From positions 1 through 40,367 of the forward strand of contig NZ_LMCY01000008.1 in the NCBI RefSeq assembly GCF_001425685.1: 40,367 nucleotides of DNA, read 5' to 3'. How positions within the stretch are numbered: the first letter of the stretch is position 1; every line of letters begins with the position of its first letter. This DNA comes from Massilia sp. Root335 (lineage in GTDB: Bacteria; Pseudomonadota; Gammaproteobacteria; Burkholderiales; Burkholderiaceae_D). The translations under genes were made by a program, and so were the position numbers. The notes beneath the pieces are model-generated. The model made no database searches and was not told where the DNA came from. It worked only from the letters and a program-made list of their open reading frames with translations. Of this stretch, positions 30,793 through 38,239 are shown piece after piece.

Positions 30793-31517
30793 GGCTGGCC
30801 GTCCGTGGACAACGGTTCGGCCAGCGTCACGGCCGGTTCCGCGCGCAGCCGGGCCAGCACGGGACCGAGGCGGCCGTCCGCGCCGGCCAGCCAGGCATCC
30901 GTGACGGTCGGCCCGCCGACGATGCGCGCACCGCTGGCGCGCACGATGCGGCGCAGCTCGCGCTCCGGCGTGTCGGGCCGGAAGGTCACGACGAGCCGCG
31001 CCGCGCCGTTCGCGCCGGCCGCGCCGAGGACGCGGTAGTCGCCGGGCGCGTCAGGATGCGCGGCCGGACGCGCCAGCAGCGCGGCCAGCACCGCGATGGC
31101 GCAGAATTGCGCGGCGACGGCGGCGCGCAGCCAGGCGCCGTCGTTGGCGGCGCGGCGGTCGCGCCAGCGCTGCAGCAGGCCCGGCGTCGCCGACCCCGGC
31201 AGCGCCGCCGTCTCCGCGACGGTCTCCGTCTCCGGCAGCGTCTCCGCCTGCGGCAGCGCGCACGGCACGGGGACGTCGTCCTCCACGGGAGTCGCGTCCA
31301 GCCGCGGCATCAGGCGCGCCAGCGCGCGGTCGGGGTCGAAGCCGAGGTCCGGACCCGGCCCGGCCGCGCGCACCGTGCGCAGCAGCGCGAGGTCGGCGCG
31401 GCAGTCGGCGCAGGTGGCCACGTGGGCCTGCACGCGTTCCAGTTCCGCCCCGGCGAGGGTCCCGTTGGCGAGCCAGGGCAGGGCATCCTGGGCTTCGGGA
31501 TGGCTGTACGGGTTCAT
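30789..31517 (-). CDS. Zinc-finger anti-sigma factor with a subtilase-propeptide-like periplasmic domain
   Basis: A 242-residue membrane protein. The N-terminal zinc-finger anti-sigma domain has H32-x3-C36-x2-C39 (HVATCADC). An acidic, Pro/Thr-rich linker follows, then one transmembrane helix at about 130-149 (so the N-terminus is cytoplasmic). The periplasmic part (about 172-236) reads ARLVVTFRPDTPERELRRIV, a GARIVGGPTV segment and LGPVLARLRAEPAVTLAEPL, closely resembling the inhibitor I9/subtilase propeptide pattern also visible in the next gene's protease. Overlaps with both neighbours are ATGA-type, four bases each. The start MNPYSHPEAQ is set by the sigma gene's stop; the longer frame is a shadow. 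Confidence 0.88.
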   Translation of the reverse strand: MNPYSHPEAQDALPWLANGTLAGAELERVQAHVATCADCRADLALLRTVRAAGPGPDLGFDPDRALARLMPRLDATPVEDDVPVPCALPQAETLPETETVAETAALPGSATPGLLQRWRDRRAANDGAWLRAAVAAQFCAIAVLAALLARPAAHPDAPGDYRVLGAAGANGAARLVVTFRPDTPERELRRIVRASGARIVGGPTVTDAWLAGADGRLGPVLARLRAEPAVTLAEPLSTDGQP

Positions 31518-32101
31518 GACCGGGTCTCCAGCTGGTCTTCCAGCAGCGTTGCCAGGCGGCGGCGCGCGTGGAACAGGCGCGTTTTGACGGTGTTGACGGG
31601 ACATTCCATGATTTCTGCGATTTCTGCGTAACCCATGTCGTGATAGAAGGTCAGCTGGAACGCGGCCCGCTGCGCCAGCGGCAGCGCGGCGACGGCCACG
31701 TCGACGGCATGCGCGAGACGCTGCTGTTCGAAGCGCCAGTCGGGCCGGCCGGCATCGTCGCCCACGCACTCGTCGGCGGCGTCGCCCGCCGGCTCGTCGA
31801 GCGCGTGCAGCGCCTTGCAGGCCTTGCGGTACGCGATCGCGAAGACCCAGGTCGAGACCTTGCAGCTGCCGTCGAACGTGGCGGCCTTCTGCCAGACGAC
31901 GAGCAGCGTATCGTTGACGATTTCCTCGATCAGCGGCACGCTGCGCGTCATCCGTTGCAGGAAGCGCGCCAGGCGCGGGAAATACACGCGGTACAGCATC
32001 TCGAAGGCGCGCCGGTCCCCGGCCGCGACACGGCCGATCAGGCTGGCCTCGCTCTCGGCCGTTCCAGCCGCCGAAGCCGTTTCTTCGATTCTCCTATCCA
32101 C
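31514..32101 (-). CDS. ECF RNA polymerase sigma factor
   Basis: A 195-residue group 4 sigma factor. Region 2 (about 30-100: FEMLYRVYFPRLARFLQRM, VNDTLLVVWQKAATFDG, STWVFAIAYRKACKAL) binds core polymerase and the -10 element; region 4 (about 135-190: LPLAQRAAFQLTFYHDMGYA, EIAEIMECPVNTVKTRLFHA) binds the -35 element. It is first in the operon with its zinc-finger anti-sigma factor. The only start compatible with the N-terminus is a GTG (MDRRIEETAS). The upstream region holds GAACC, an ECF-like -35 core, so autoregulation is possible but not shown. Confidence 0.92.
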   Translation of the reverse strand: MDRRIEETASAAGTAESEASLIGRVAAGDRRAFEMLYRVYFPRLARFLQRMTRSVPLIEEIVNDTLLVVWQKAATFDGSCKVSTWVFAIAYRKACKALHALDEPAGDAADECVGDDAGRPDWRFEQQRLAHAVDVAVAALPLAQRAAFQLTFYHDMGYAEIAEIMECPVNTVKTRLFHARRRLATLLEDQLETRS

Positions 32102-32222
32102 GCATGCGCTCTCTACTGTTTAGCGGTGAATACCCGTTGACCGCGCCAAGGTTCATGCGCGGCGAAAATTTTTTGACCGCCCCCGATTCTCACACGGAAC
32201 GGTGCCAAAGGGGCGGGCGCGA

Positions 32223-32257
32223 ATCGTGTTGCCGGGATGACCCCGGCATGTCACGAT
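32223..32257. other. Stable hairpin between sigma operon and the small exported protein gene
   Basis: ATCGTG (32223-32228) with CACGAT (32252-32257) enclose GCCGGG (32231-32236) and CCCGGC (32242-32247). The inner stem has a 5-base loop. No T-tract follows. It lies in the leader or promoter region of the gene at 32285. Confidence 0.4.
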
Positions 32258-32284
32258 GTCGCCATGTCAACCAGATACGACCTC

Positions 32285-32677
32285 ATGAAACGATTCGCCA
32301 TCCCCCTCGCCGCCGCGCTGACCCTGGCCGGCGCCGCCCACGCGCAGGCGCAGAGCGCCGACGCACCCCGTCCGCTCGGCTATACCCGCGTCGCCGACGC
32401 GCTGTCCGCCCTGCAGAAAGCGCCGGACGCCAAGGTCACCCATCCGGACGGCTGGACCGTCATCACCGTCCCGAAGCCGGAACTGGCCGTCTGGTCGTTC
32501 GTGCCCAAGGAGCACGACGCCTACCCGGCCGTCGTCCGGCGCCTGATCCGCAAGACCGACAAGGGGACGTTCGTCGAGATGAAAGTGCTGTGTGAAGCAA
32601 AGCAGGAACCGTGCCGGAAACTGGCGCTGCAGTTCCAGCAGATGACGGCGCAGATGCAGCAGGCGCTGGCCAGGTAG
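32285..32677 (+). CDS. Small exported protein of unknown function
   Basis: A 130-residue protein with a clear signal peptide (MKRFAIPLAAALTLAGAAHA, cleavage after AHA or AQA). The mature part of about 105 residues contains GWTVITVPKPELAVWSFVPK, a RRLIRKTDKGTFVEMKVLCE segment with one of two cysteines (CEAKQEPC, probably a disulfide) and a C-terminal amphipathic helix. I do not recognise the family. Two upstream in-frame ATGs (32237, 32264) exist, but the chosen start begins the signal peptide directly. It is divergent from the sigma factor gene, so it could be a member of that regulon. Confidence 0.75.
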   Translation: MKRFAIPLAAALTLAGAAHAQAQSADAPRPLGYTRVADALSALQKAPDAKVTHPDGWTVITVPKPELAVWSFVPKEHDAYPAVVRRLIRKTDKGTFVEMKVLCEAKQEPCRKLALQFQQMTAQMQQALAR

Positions 32678-32696
32678 GTGGGCGGCGTCCGCCCAC
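32678..32696. terminator. Hairpin between convergent genes, possible bidirectional terminator
   Basis: GTGGGCGG-CGT-CCGCCCAC is a perfect 8-bp stem with a 3-base loop, placed just after the stop at 32677 and before the convergent LysR stop. It lacks a T-tract. The core GTGGGC/GCCCAC resembles the repeat family at 10612 and 34986. Confidence 0.45.
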
Positions 32697-32726
32697 GCGC
32701 GACGTGCGCGACGTGTCGGCACAACG

Positions 32727-33665
32727 TTACCGGTTGACGACCACCTTGGCCGCGGCCGTCACCTGGTCGCGCAGCCATTTGTGCTCGGGCGACTGGTGCA
32801 CGCGCTGGTGCCACAGCTGGTAGAAGCGCATCGGCGGGAACTTGATCGGGACCGTGAAGTTTTTCAGCGGCAGCGTGTTTTCGTAGAAGCGGATGAACTG
32901 GCGGCCCGTCGTCAGCACGAGGTCGGTCTGCGTGAGCATGTACGGGATCAGGCCGAAATACGGGCATTCCACGGCCACCTTGCGGTGCAGGCCCTGGCGT
33001 TCGAGGAAGGCGTCGATGACGCCGTGGTAGCCGGGCAGCATGGCCGTCGGCGCGACGTGGGGCAGGGTCAGGTAGTCCTCGACCGTCATCGCGTCGGCCG
33101 CCGTGCGCTTGGCGTAGGCGCTGTCGGCGCGCATCGTGCAGATGATCGGGTCCTCGAACAGCTTGGAGATGTGCAGGTGCGACGGCGGCTCGTCCCAGTT
33201 GGCGATCACGAGGTCCATCTCGCCGTCGGACAGCATGCGCAGGTAGTCCGTGCCCGGCCCCAGGTGGTGGATCGTCACCCGGCTGTTCGGGGCGCCGCGC
33301 CGGATCGACGCGACGACCCCCGGCAGGAATTGGGTGTCGAGGTAGTCCGGCGCGGCGATGTGGTACGTGCGGTCGGCCTGCTCCGGCACGAACGGCGTCT
33401 TGCGGACGAACAGGTTCTCCGTCTCGTCGAGGATGCGCTTGGCCGGCTTGAGCAGGCTTTCGCCGTGCTGGGTCGGCACCATGCCGCGCGCGCCGCGCAC
33501 GAGCAGCGGGTCGCCCGTCAGTTCGCGCAGCTTGCGCAGCGAGGCCGAGATCGACGGCTGCGGCTGGTTCAGCTTGAGCGCGACGCGCGACACGTTCTTT
33601 TCCACCAGCAGCAGGTAGAGGATGCGGATCAGGTGCAGGTCGAGGTGCTGGGGCAGGGAGGACAT
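32727..33665 (-). CDS. LysR-family regulator next to puuD
   Basis: A 312-residue LysR regulator of the NodD/PcaQ/LeuO-like type. The HTH (about 8-66) includes LHLIRILYLLLVEKNVSRVA and LNQPQPSISASLRKLRELTG. The effector domain starts at about 95 (YHIAAPDYLDTQFLPGVVA) and includes DLVIANWDEPP and TDLVLTTGRQFIR. It is divergent from puuD across 112 bp, and probably controls it; a ligand from purine breakdown, such as urate, is a reasonable guess. Two ATATACG repeats 21 bp apart in the gap are candidate binding half-sites. Confidence 0.88.
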   Translation of the reverse strand: MSSLPQHLDLHLIRILYLLLVEKNVSRVALKLNQPQPSISASLRKLRELTGDPLLVRGARGMVPTQHGESLLKPAKRILDETENLFVRKTPFVPEQADRTYHIAAPDYLDTQFLPGVVASIRRGAPNSRVTIHHLGPGTDYLRMLSDGEMDLVIANWDEPPSHLHISKLFEDPIICTMRADSAYAKRTAADAMTVEDYLTLPHVAPTAMLPGYHGVIDAFLERQGLHRKVAVECPYFGLIPYMLTQTDLVLTTGRQFIRFYENTLPLKNFTVPIKFPPMRFYQLWHQRVHQSPEHKWLRDQVTAAAKVVVNR

Positions 33666-33679
33666 GGGCGGGCCAGGTT

Positions 33680-33707
33680 ATATACGAAGTCTGATTTTAA
33701 ATATACG
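33680..33707. promoter_or_regulatory. Direct repeats in the LysR-puuD control region
   Basis: ATATACG at 33680-33686 and again at 33701-33707, exactly 21 bp (two helical turns) apart, within the most AT-rich stretch of the window. Candidate binding sites on one DNA face. Confidence 0.45.
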
Positions 33708-33736
33708 TTATTTTTCATGTTGAATAAAATAAATCG

Positions 33737-33754
33737 CAGGCACTGTCGCCTGCC
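33737..33754 (+). other. Small hairpin in the puuD leader
   Basis: GCAGGC-ACTGTC-GCCTGC: 6-bp perfect stem, 6-base loop, ending 23 bases before the puuD ATG. Possible leader structure or operator. Confidence 0.35.
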
Positions 33755-33777
33755 GGTCACGCTCTGAAGGAGTCGTC

Positions 33778-34989
33778 ATGGAAGCGGTTGGATACCTGGT
33801 CCCGTATGTCCTCGAATGGATGAACATGCTGGTGCGCTGGCTGCACGTCATCACCGGCATCGCCTGGATCGGCGCCTCGTTCTACTTCGTCTGGCTGGAC
33901 AATTCGCTGCGGCCGCCGGTGCCCGGCTCCGACCTCGCGCGCAAGGGCGTGGCCGGCGAGTTGTGGGCCGTGCACGGCGGCGGCTTCTACAACCCGCAGA
34001 AATACCTCGTCGCGCCGGCCGAATTGCCGGCCGAGCTGCACTGGTTCAAATGGGAAGCGTATGCGACGTGGCTGTCGGGCTTTGCGCTGCTCCTCGTCGT
34101 CTACTGGTTCAATGCGCAGGCGATGATGGTCGACCGCAGCGTGGCCGACCTGTCGACCTGGCAGGCCATCGGCCTCGGCGCCGGGAGCCTCGTCGCCGGC
34201 TGGGTCGCGTACGACCTGCTGTGCCGCTCGCCGCTCGGGCGCCACGATCTCGCGTTCGGCGCCGTGATTTTTGCGCTGCTGGTCGGTGCGGCCTGGGTGC
34301 TCACGCATTTCCTCAGCGGCCGCGCGGCCTATATCCACGTGGGGGCGATGATCGGCACGATCATGGTCGCGAACGTGGCGATGGTGATCATTCCGGGGCA
34401 GCGCAAGATGGTCGAGGCGATGCGCGCGGGCGCCACGCCGGACCCCGTCCACGGCATCCGCGGCAAGCAGCGCAGCGTCCACAATAATTACTTCACCTTG
34501 CCGGTGCTGTTCATCATGATCAGCAACCACTTCGCGATGACCTATCGCCATCCGCACGCGTGGGCCGTGCTGGGCACGATCATGGCGGCGGGCGTGTTCA
34601 TCCGCCACTTCTTCAACCTGCGCCACAAGGGACGCGTGGAGTGGATTTATCCGGCGATCGGCGCCGCGCTGTTGCTGGGACTCGCGGTCGTGCTGGCGCC
34701 GCCGCGGCCGGGTGCGCCGCAAGGCAAGGTCGATTTTGCGCAGGTCGAGGCGATCGTGCGCCTGCGCTGCGTGTCATGCCACGCGGCGCACCCGACGCAG
34801 CCCGGTTTCGCGAGCGCGCCCGCCGGCGTGATGCTGGACGACGCCGAAGGCATTGCCCGGAACGCGCCGCGCATCTACCAGCAGGCCGTCCAGCTGAAGG
34901 CGATGCCGCTCGCGAACATGACCCATATGACGGATGCCGAGCGGGCGCAGATCGGCGCGTGGTTCGAAGCAGGAGCAAGAACCCCGTAG
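33778..34989 (+). CDS. puuD: Urate hydroxylase PuuD (membrane protein with cytochrome c domain)
   Basis: A 403-residue protein. About eight transmembrane helices make up the urate hydroxylase domain, with WLHVITGIAWIGASFYFVWL in helix 1 and the conserved RSVHNNYFTLPVLFIMISNH. The C-terminal cytoplasm- or periplasm-exposed domain carries a heme c site, C331-V-S-C334-H335. PuuD oxidises urate to 5-hydroxyisourate and passes electrons to the respiratory chain rather than to oxygen. No other purine catabolic genes are in the window, so it depends on distant genes. AAGGAG precedes the ATG. Confidence 0.93.
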   Translation: MEAVGYLVPYVLEWMNMLVRWLHVITGIAWIGASFYFVWLDNSLRPPVPGSDLARKGVAGELWAVHGGGFYNPQKYLVAPAELPAELHWFKWEAYATWLSGFALLLVVYWFNAQAMMVDRSVADLSTWQAIGLGAGSLVAGWVAYDLLCRSPLGRHDLAFGAVIFALLVGAAWVLTHFLSGRAAYIHVGAMIGTIMVANVAMVIIPGQRKMVEAMRAGATPDPVHGIRGKQRSVHNNYFTLPVLFIMISNHFAMTYRHPHAWAVLGTIMAAGVFIRHFFNLRHKGRVEWIYPAIGAALLLGLAVVLAPPRPGAPQGKVDFAQVEAIVRLRCVSCHAAHPTQPGFASAPAGVMLDDAEGIARNAPRIYQQAVQLKAMPLANMTHMTDAERAQIGAWFEAGARTP

Positions 34990-35169
34990 GGTGGGCTCCC
35001 CGAGCCCACGCGAACGCCGGCCAGACGCAAACGCCGGCACGACGCAAGCCCCGGCACGACGCAAACCCCGGCGCGACGCAAACGTCACGCGTGGGCACAG
35101 GGTGCCCACCCTACGGTTGTTTCAACGTTCTTTCAAACAGCCGTAGGGTGGGCTCCCCGAGCCCACGCG
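34986..35169. repeat. Repeat-rich spacer after puuD (three GTGGGC-type repeats)
   Basis: Three copies of the 27-bp element found at 10612: forward at 34986-35012, inverted at about 35088-35114 and forward at 35143-35169. The sequence after the first copy (AACGCCGGCCAGACGCAAAC) recurs with two or so changes after the third. The S9 peptidase tail is also partly duplicated inside it (35118-35140). Confidence 0.8.
35024..35084. repeat. 17-bp tandem repeat, about 3.5 copies
   Basis: GACGCAAACGCCGGCAC (35024-35040), GACGCAAGCCCCGGCAC (35041-35057), GACGCAAACCCCGGCGC (35058-35074) and the partial unit GACGCAAACG (35075-35084). The units differ at only a few positions. Confidence 0.88.
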
Positions 35170-35205
35170 AACGCCGCCCAGACGCGAACGCCGGCACGAC
35201 GACGT

Positions 35206-37569
35206 TTATTTCAGCGTTCTTTCGAACAGCTGATAGATGCGCCGGTACTCGTCATACCAGCTTTCCGGCTGCACGAACGAATGCCGCTCCAGCGGATACG
35301 GCGCCAGCTCCCAGTGATCCTTCTTCAATTCGATCAGGCGCTCCGCCATGCGCACGGAGTCCTGAAAGAACACATTGTCGTCGACCATCCCGTGCGCGAT
35401 CAGCAGGTGGCCCTTGAGGTTCTGCGCGTACTCGATCGGCGACGACGTTTTATACGCCTCCGGATCGACGTCCGGCGTATTCAGGATGTTGGCCGTGTAC
35501 TCGTGGTTGTACGTGCTCCAGTCGGACACCGGGCGCAGCGCGGCGCCGGCCTTGAATACGTCGGGCGCACGGAACATGCCCATCAACGTCATGAAGCCGC
35601 CGTAGCTGCCGCCGTAGATGCCCACGCGGGCCGCGTCGCCCTGTTCGTTGGCGACCATCCAGTTCACGCCGTCCAGGTAGTCGTCGAGCTCCGGGTGGCC
35701 CATCTGGCGGTAGATCGCCGTGCGCCATTTGACGCCGTAGCCCTTCGACGCGCGGTAGTCCATGTCGAGGACGACGTAGCCGTTCTGCACGAGCAGGTTG
35801 TGGAACATCTGCTCGCGGAAGTACGGCGTGTAGCGCTGGGTGACGTTCTGCAGGTAGCCCGCGCCGTGCACGAACATCACGACCGGATATTTTTTTCCCG
35901 GCTCGAACTGCGCAGGGCGGTACAGCTTGGCCCAGATGGGCGCGGCCCCGTGGGTCGACGGGATCGTCACGAACTGCGGCTGGATCCAGTCGTGCGCCTT
36001 GAATTCCGGCGTGCGGGTGTCGGTCAGCCTGACGGCTTCGCCGCCGTGCGCGGGCACGGTCGCGATCTGCGCCGGCAGGTAAGGGCCGGAATAGTGCACG
36101 AGCAGCTTGTTCTGGTCCGGCGACAGGCGGAAATCCTGCACGCCGGCCAGGCTGCTCACCTCGCGCGTGGCGCTGTCCGCGACGTCCACGGCGCACACTT
36201 CGTACGTGCCCGGCGTCTTGCGGTTGCACAGCAGCCAGGCGGTCCGGCCGTCGGCCGACCAGGCCACGTCGGACGCTTCCCATGGCCCTTGCGTGAGCGC
36301 GCGCGTGCGCCCGGTCGCGTCGCGGACGTACAGGTGCGAATAGCCCGTTTCCTCCGACAGATACCACAGCGTCGTGCTGTCCGGCAGCCAGCCGAATTCA
36401 TTGTTGTCGTAGTTGACCCAGGCCTCGTCCGTCAGGCGATGCACGGGCTTCAACGTCGCGTGCGGCAGGTCGACGGTGGCGATCCAGCGGTCCTTGTTGT
36501 CGACCGCGCGGAACATGACGGCCGCGTTGGCGCCGTCCAGGCTCCACGTGATCGCCTCGCCGTCGAAGCCGATCATCACGGGGCGGTTGCCCTTCAGCGG
36601 ATCGAGCTTGTGCGCCGCGCGCAACTGCGCCAGCGGGTCGGCCGCGATGCCGGGCAGGACGTCGAACGCCAGGTCCTTCACCTCGTGCGTGGCGAGATTC
36701 ACGAGCTTCAGGCCGTGGCCGTGCGGCGTGTTGCGGCCGACGCGCGTGCGCTCTTCCGAGAATTCCTCGTAGCCGCTTTCCGTCACGTAGCGGGGCATCT
36801 TGCCGGCGCGGCCCTTGTCCGCGGTCTTCGGACCCGTCACGACGAGCAGCCAGCGGCCGTCCGGCGACAGCGCGCTGTTCAGGATCGCGACCTTGTCGCC
36901 CAAATAGATCGGGGCCGGCGCGCGGGTCGGATCGGCGCGGCGCTGTTCCTCGGCCTGGGCGCGGGTGGCGTCGCGCTCGTCCTTCTGGCGTTTCAATATC
37001 GTCGACAGGCGCAGCTGCATGTCGCGCAGGGCGTCGGGTTCCGCCGCGTTCGGGTCCTTGGCGGCGCGCGGTAAAGCGATGGGGCCGAGCACGCGCTCGC
37101 GGCGATCCCAGCCGAACCAGTCGTCGCCGATACGGAATTGCACGCTGCGCTCGTCGGCCGAATATTGCACGGCCTGGATCGCCGCGCCGTTGCTGCGCGT
37201 GATCTGCACGAGGGCGCCGCTCTTGAGGTCGCGCTCGAACAGGTCGCCATTGCGCACGACGATGGCGCGCGTGCGGGCGCGGTCGAACAGCATTTCCGGG
37301 CTGTCCAGCCTGGCGAGTTCGGCATCCGCCACCTGTGCCGCATGGCCCGCGCGGGCCGCGTTGACGCGCCACGTGTCGCGCAGCGGCGAGCCGGTGCGCT
37401 TCTGTTTATACAAGACCTGCTTGCCGTCCCAGTTCCACCACGCCGCTTCCACGGGGGTGCCGATCCAGTCGGGGTTGGCCATGGCCTGGTCGAGGGTCAC
37501 GGGCGTCGAGGCGGCGGCGGGCAGCGCCAGCAGCGCGGCGAGAACGGCGAAAGTGGGAAGTCGCATCAT
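35206..37569 (-). CDS. S9 family (DPP IV/acylaminoacyl-type) peptidase, exported
   Basis: A 787-residue serine peptidase with a signal peptide (MMRLPTFAVLAALLALPAAA). A large N-terminal beta-propeller (about 100-530) leads to an alpha/beta-hydrolase domain (about 560-785). Nucleophile S655 is in GIYGGSYGGFM, the acid in HGMVDDNVFF and the histidine in ERHSF. Members cleave dipeptides or acylated residues from peptides in the periplasm. The start is one of two tandem ATGs, with no ribosome binding site; an upstream TTG would destroy the signal peptide. A perfect 10-bp inverted repeat lies just before it. Confidence 0.92.
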   Translation of the reverse strand: MMRLPTFAVLAALLALPAAASTPVTLDQAMANPDWIGTPVEAAWWNWDGKQVLYKQKRTGSPLRDTWRVNAARAGHAAQVADAELARLDSPEMLFDRARTRAIVVRNGDLFERDLKSGALVQITRSNGAAIQAVQYSADERSVQFRIGDDWFGWDRRERVLGPIALPRAAKDPNAAEPDALRDMQLRLSTILKRQKDERDATRAQAEEQRRADPTRAPAPIYLGDKVAILNSALSPDGRWLLVVTGPKTADKGRAGKMPRYVTESGYEEFSEERTRVGRNTPHGHGLKLVNLATHEVKDLAFDVLPGIAADPLAQLRAAHKLDPLKGNRPVMIGFDGEAITWSLDGANAAVMFRAVDNKDRWIATVDLPHATLKPVHRLTDEAWVNYDNNEFGWLPDSTTLWYLSEETGYSHLYVRDATGRTRALTQGPWEASDVAWSADGRTAWLLCNRKTPGTYEVCAVDVADSATREVSSLAGVQDFRLSPDQNKLLVHYSGPYLPAQIATVPAHGGEAVRLTDTRTPEFKAHDWIQPQFVTIPSTHGAAPIWAKLYRPAQFEPGKKYPVVMFVHGAGYLQNVTQRYTPYFREQMFHNLLVQNGYVVLDMDYRASKGYGVKWRTAIYRQMGHPELDDYLDGVNWMVANEQGDAARVGIYGGSYGGFMTLMGMFRAPDVFKAGAALRPVSDWSTYNHEYTANILNTPDVDPEAYKTSSPIEYAQNLKGHLLIAHGMVDDNVFFQDSVRMAERLIELKKDHWELAPYPLERHSFVQPESWYDEYRRIYQLFERTLK

Positions 37570-37595
37570 CAGTCGGGTGGATAAATGAAGAACAA

Positions 37596-37633
37596 GAATG
37601 CTTTTCTTGGTGAGAAATTGCAAAAAAGCATTC
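37596..37633. promoter_or_regulatory. 10-bp inverted repeat upstream of the S9 peptidase gene
   Basis: GAATGCTTTT (37596-37605) and AAAAGCATTC (37624-37633) are perfect arms with an 18-bp spacer, ending 27 bp from the peptidase start. A candidate operator in an AT-rich stretch or a leader hairpin. Confidence 0.5.
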
Positions 37634-37696
37634 TAGCTCAGCCGACAACGATGCTGTGCGGATTCGCTTGCGGAAGTGGCGCGCGTGCGTAAGTAC

Positions 37697-37724
37697 AAAA
37701 AACAACGCCCGGCCAATGCCGGGC
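37697..37724 (-). terminator. Rho-independent terminator of the small-protein operon
   Basis: On the minus strand the hairpin GCCCGGC-ATTG-GCCGGGC (37707-37724) is followed by GTTGTTTTTTG. It lies 30 bp downstream of the 56-residue gene and supports it as a real transcription unit. Confidence 0.85.
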
Positions 37725-37753
37725 GTGTGGAGACGTTTTACGACCGGGTGGCT

Positions 37754-37924
37754 TTACGCGGCCGCTTTCGGTTGCGCGTATTCGGCCATCCACAGTTCGG
37801 TCGGCGCGTCGGCCAGCCACAGTTCGGTCGGGGCGGTGACGGTCGGGTTACGCACGAACATCACGATGCGGGTAACGATGGCGGCGGCCGAGATGCCGAC
37901 GGTGAGGTATTCGACTGGGGTCAT
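37754..37924 (-). CDS. Small membrane protein, 56 residues, unknown function
   Basis: A 56-residue reading frame, found by hand. Residues about 7-25 (LTVGISAAAIVTRIVMFVR) form a single transmembrane helix. The C-terminal half holds a tandem repeat of about nine residues, APTELWLAD then APTELWMAE, followed by YAQPKAAA. AGGA lies 8 bases before the ATG (AAGGATAAAGATC). It starts 21 bp after an 85-residue gene in the same direction and is followed by a terminator, so the two form an operon. The DNA repeat (CCACAGTTCGGTCGG twice) matches the protein repeat. I do not recognise the family. Confidence 0.75.
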   Translation of the reverse strand: MTPVEYLTVGISAAAIVTRIVMFVRNPTVTAPTELWLADAPTELWMAEYAQPKAAA

Positions 37925-37945
37925 GATCTTTATCCTTGGCTTTGC

Positions 37946-38203
37946 TTAGTTGTTCGGGGTGTCGCGGACGGCGTCCGGGGCCAGCGCGGCTGCGCAGAAC
38001 GGACCCAGGATGATGATGCCGGCGTGGCGCTGCATCTTGCTGCGGGCGAACGCGCCGCTGGCCGGCTGGGCGACGTCGGGCACGATCCAGCCGCCGTGCG
38101 CGGTGTACAGTTCGATCGCAAAGTCGCGGATCTTGCCGAAGGTGTCGGCGATATGGTGGCGCAGACCCTTGTCCTGCGCCTTGGTGATCGTTGCGGTAGT
38201 CAT
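37946..38203 (-). CDS. Small protein, 85 residues, unknown function
   Basis: An 85-residue protein, first of a two-gene operon. Residues 1-57 are charged and include RHHIADTFGKIRDFAIELYT and VPDVAQPASGAFARSK; residues about 61-76 (AGIIILGPFCAAALAP) are hydrophobic and may form one short membrane segment; the tail is acidic-neutral. GGAG lies 6 bases before the ATG at 38203; the ATG two codons upstream touches the GGAG and is less likely. A promoter with -10 TATACT at 38240-38245 is visible on the minus strand. I do not recognise the family. A link to nasTS, which it is divergent from, is positional. Confidence 0.72.
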   Translation of the reverse strand: MTTATITKAQDKGLRHHIADTFGKIRDFAIELYTAHGGWIVPDVAQPASGAFARSKMQRHAGIIILGPFCAAALAPDAVRDTPNN

Positions 38204-38239
38204 TGTCATCTCCGGTGGAAATCTGTCGTGTTGCGATGC

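Noticed and set aside
34986..35169. CRISPR-like array
   Set aside because: The repeats alternate in orientation, spacing is irregular and the repeat is itself a strong palindrome; no cas genes are present.
37570..37623. TTG start extending the S9 peptidase N-terminus
   Set aside because: It would put a polar stretch before a good signal peptide and has no ribosome binding site.
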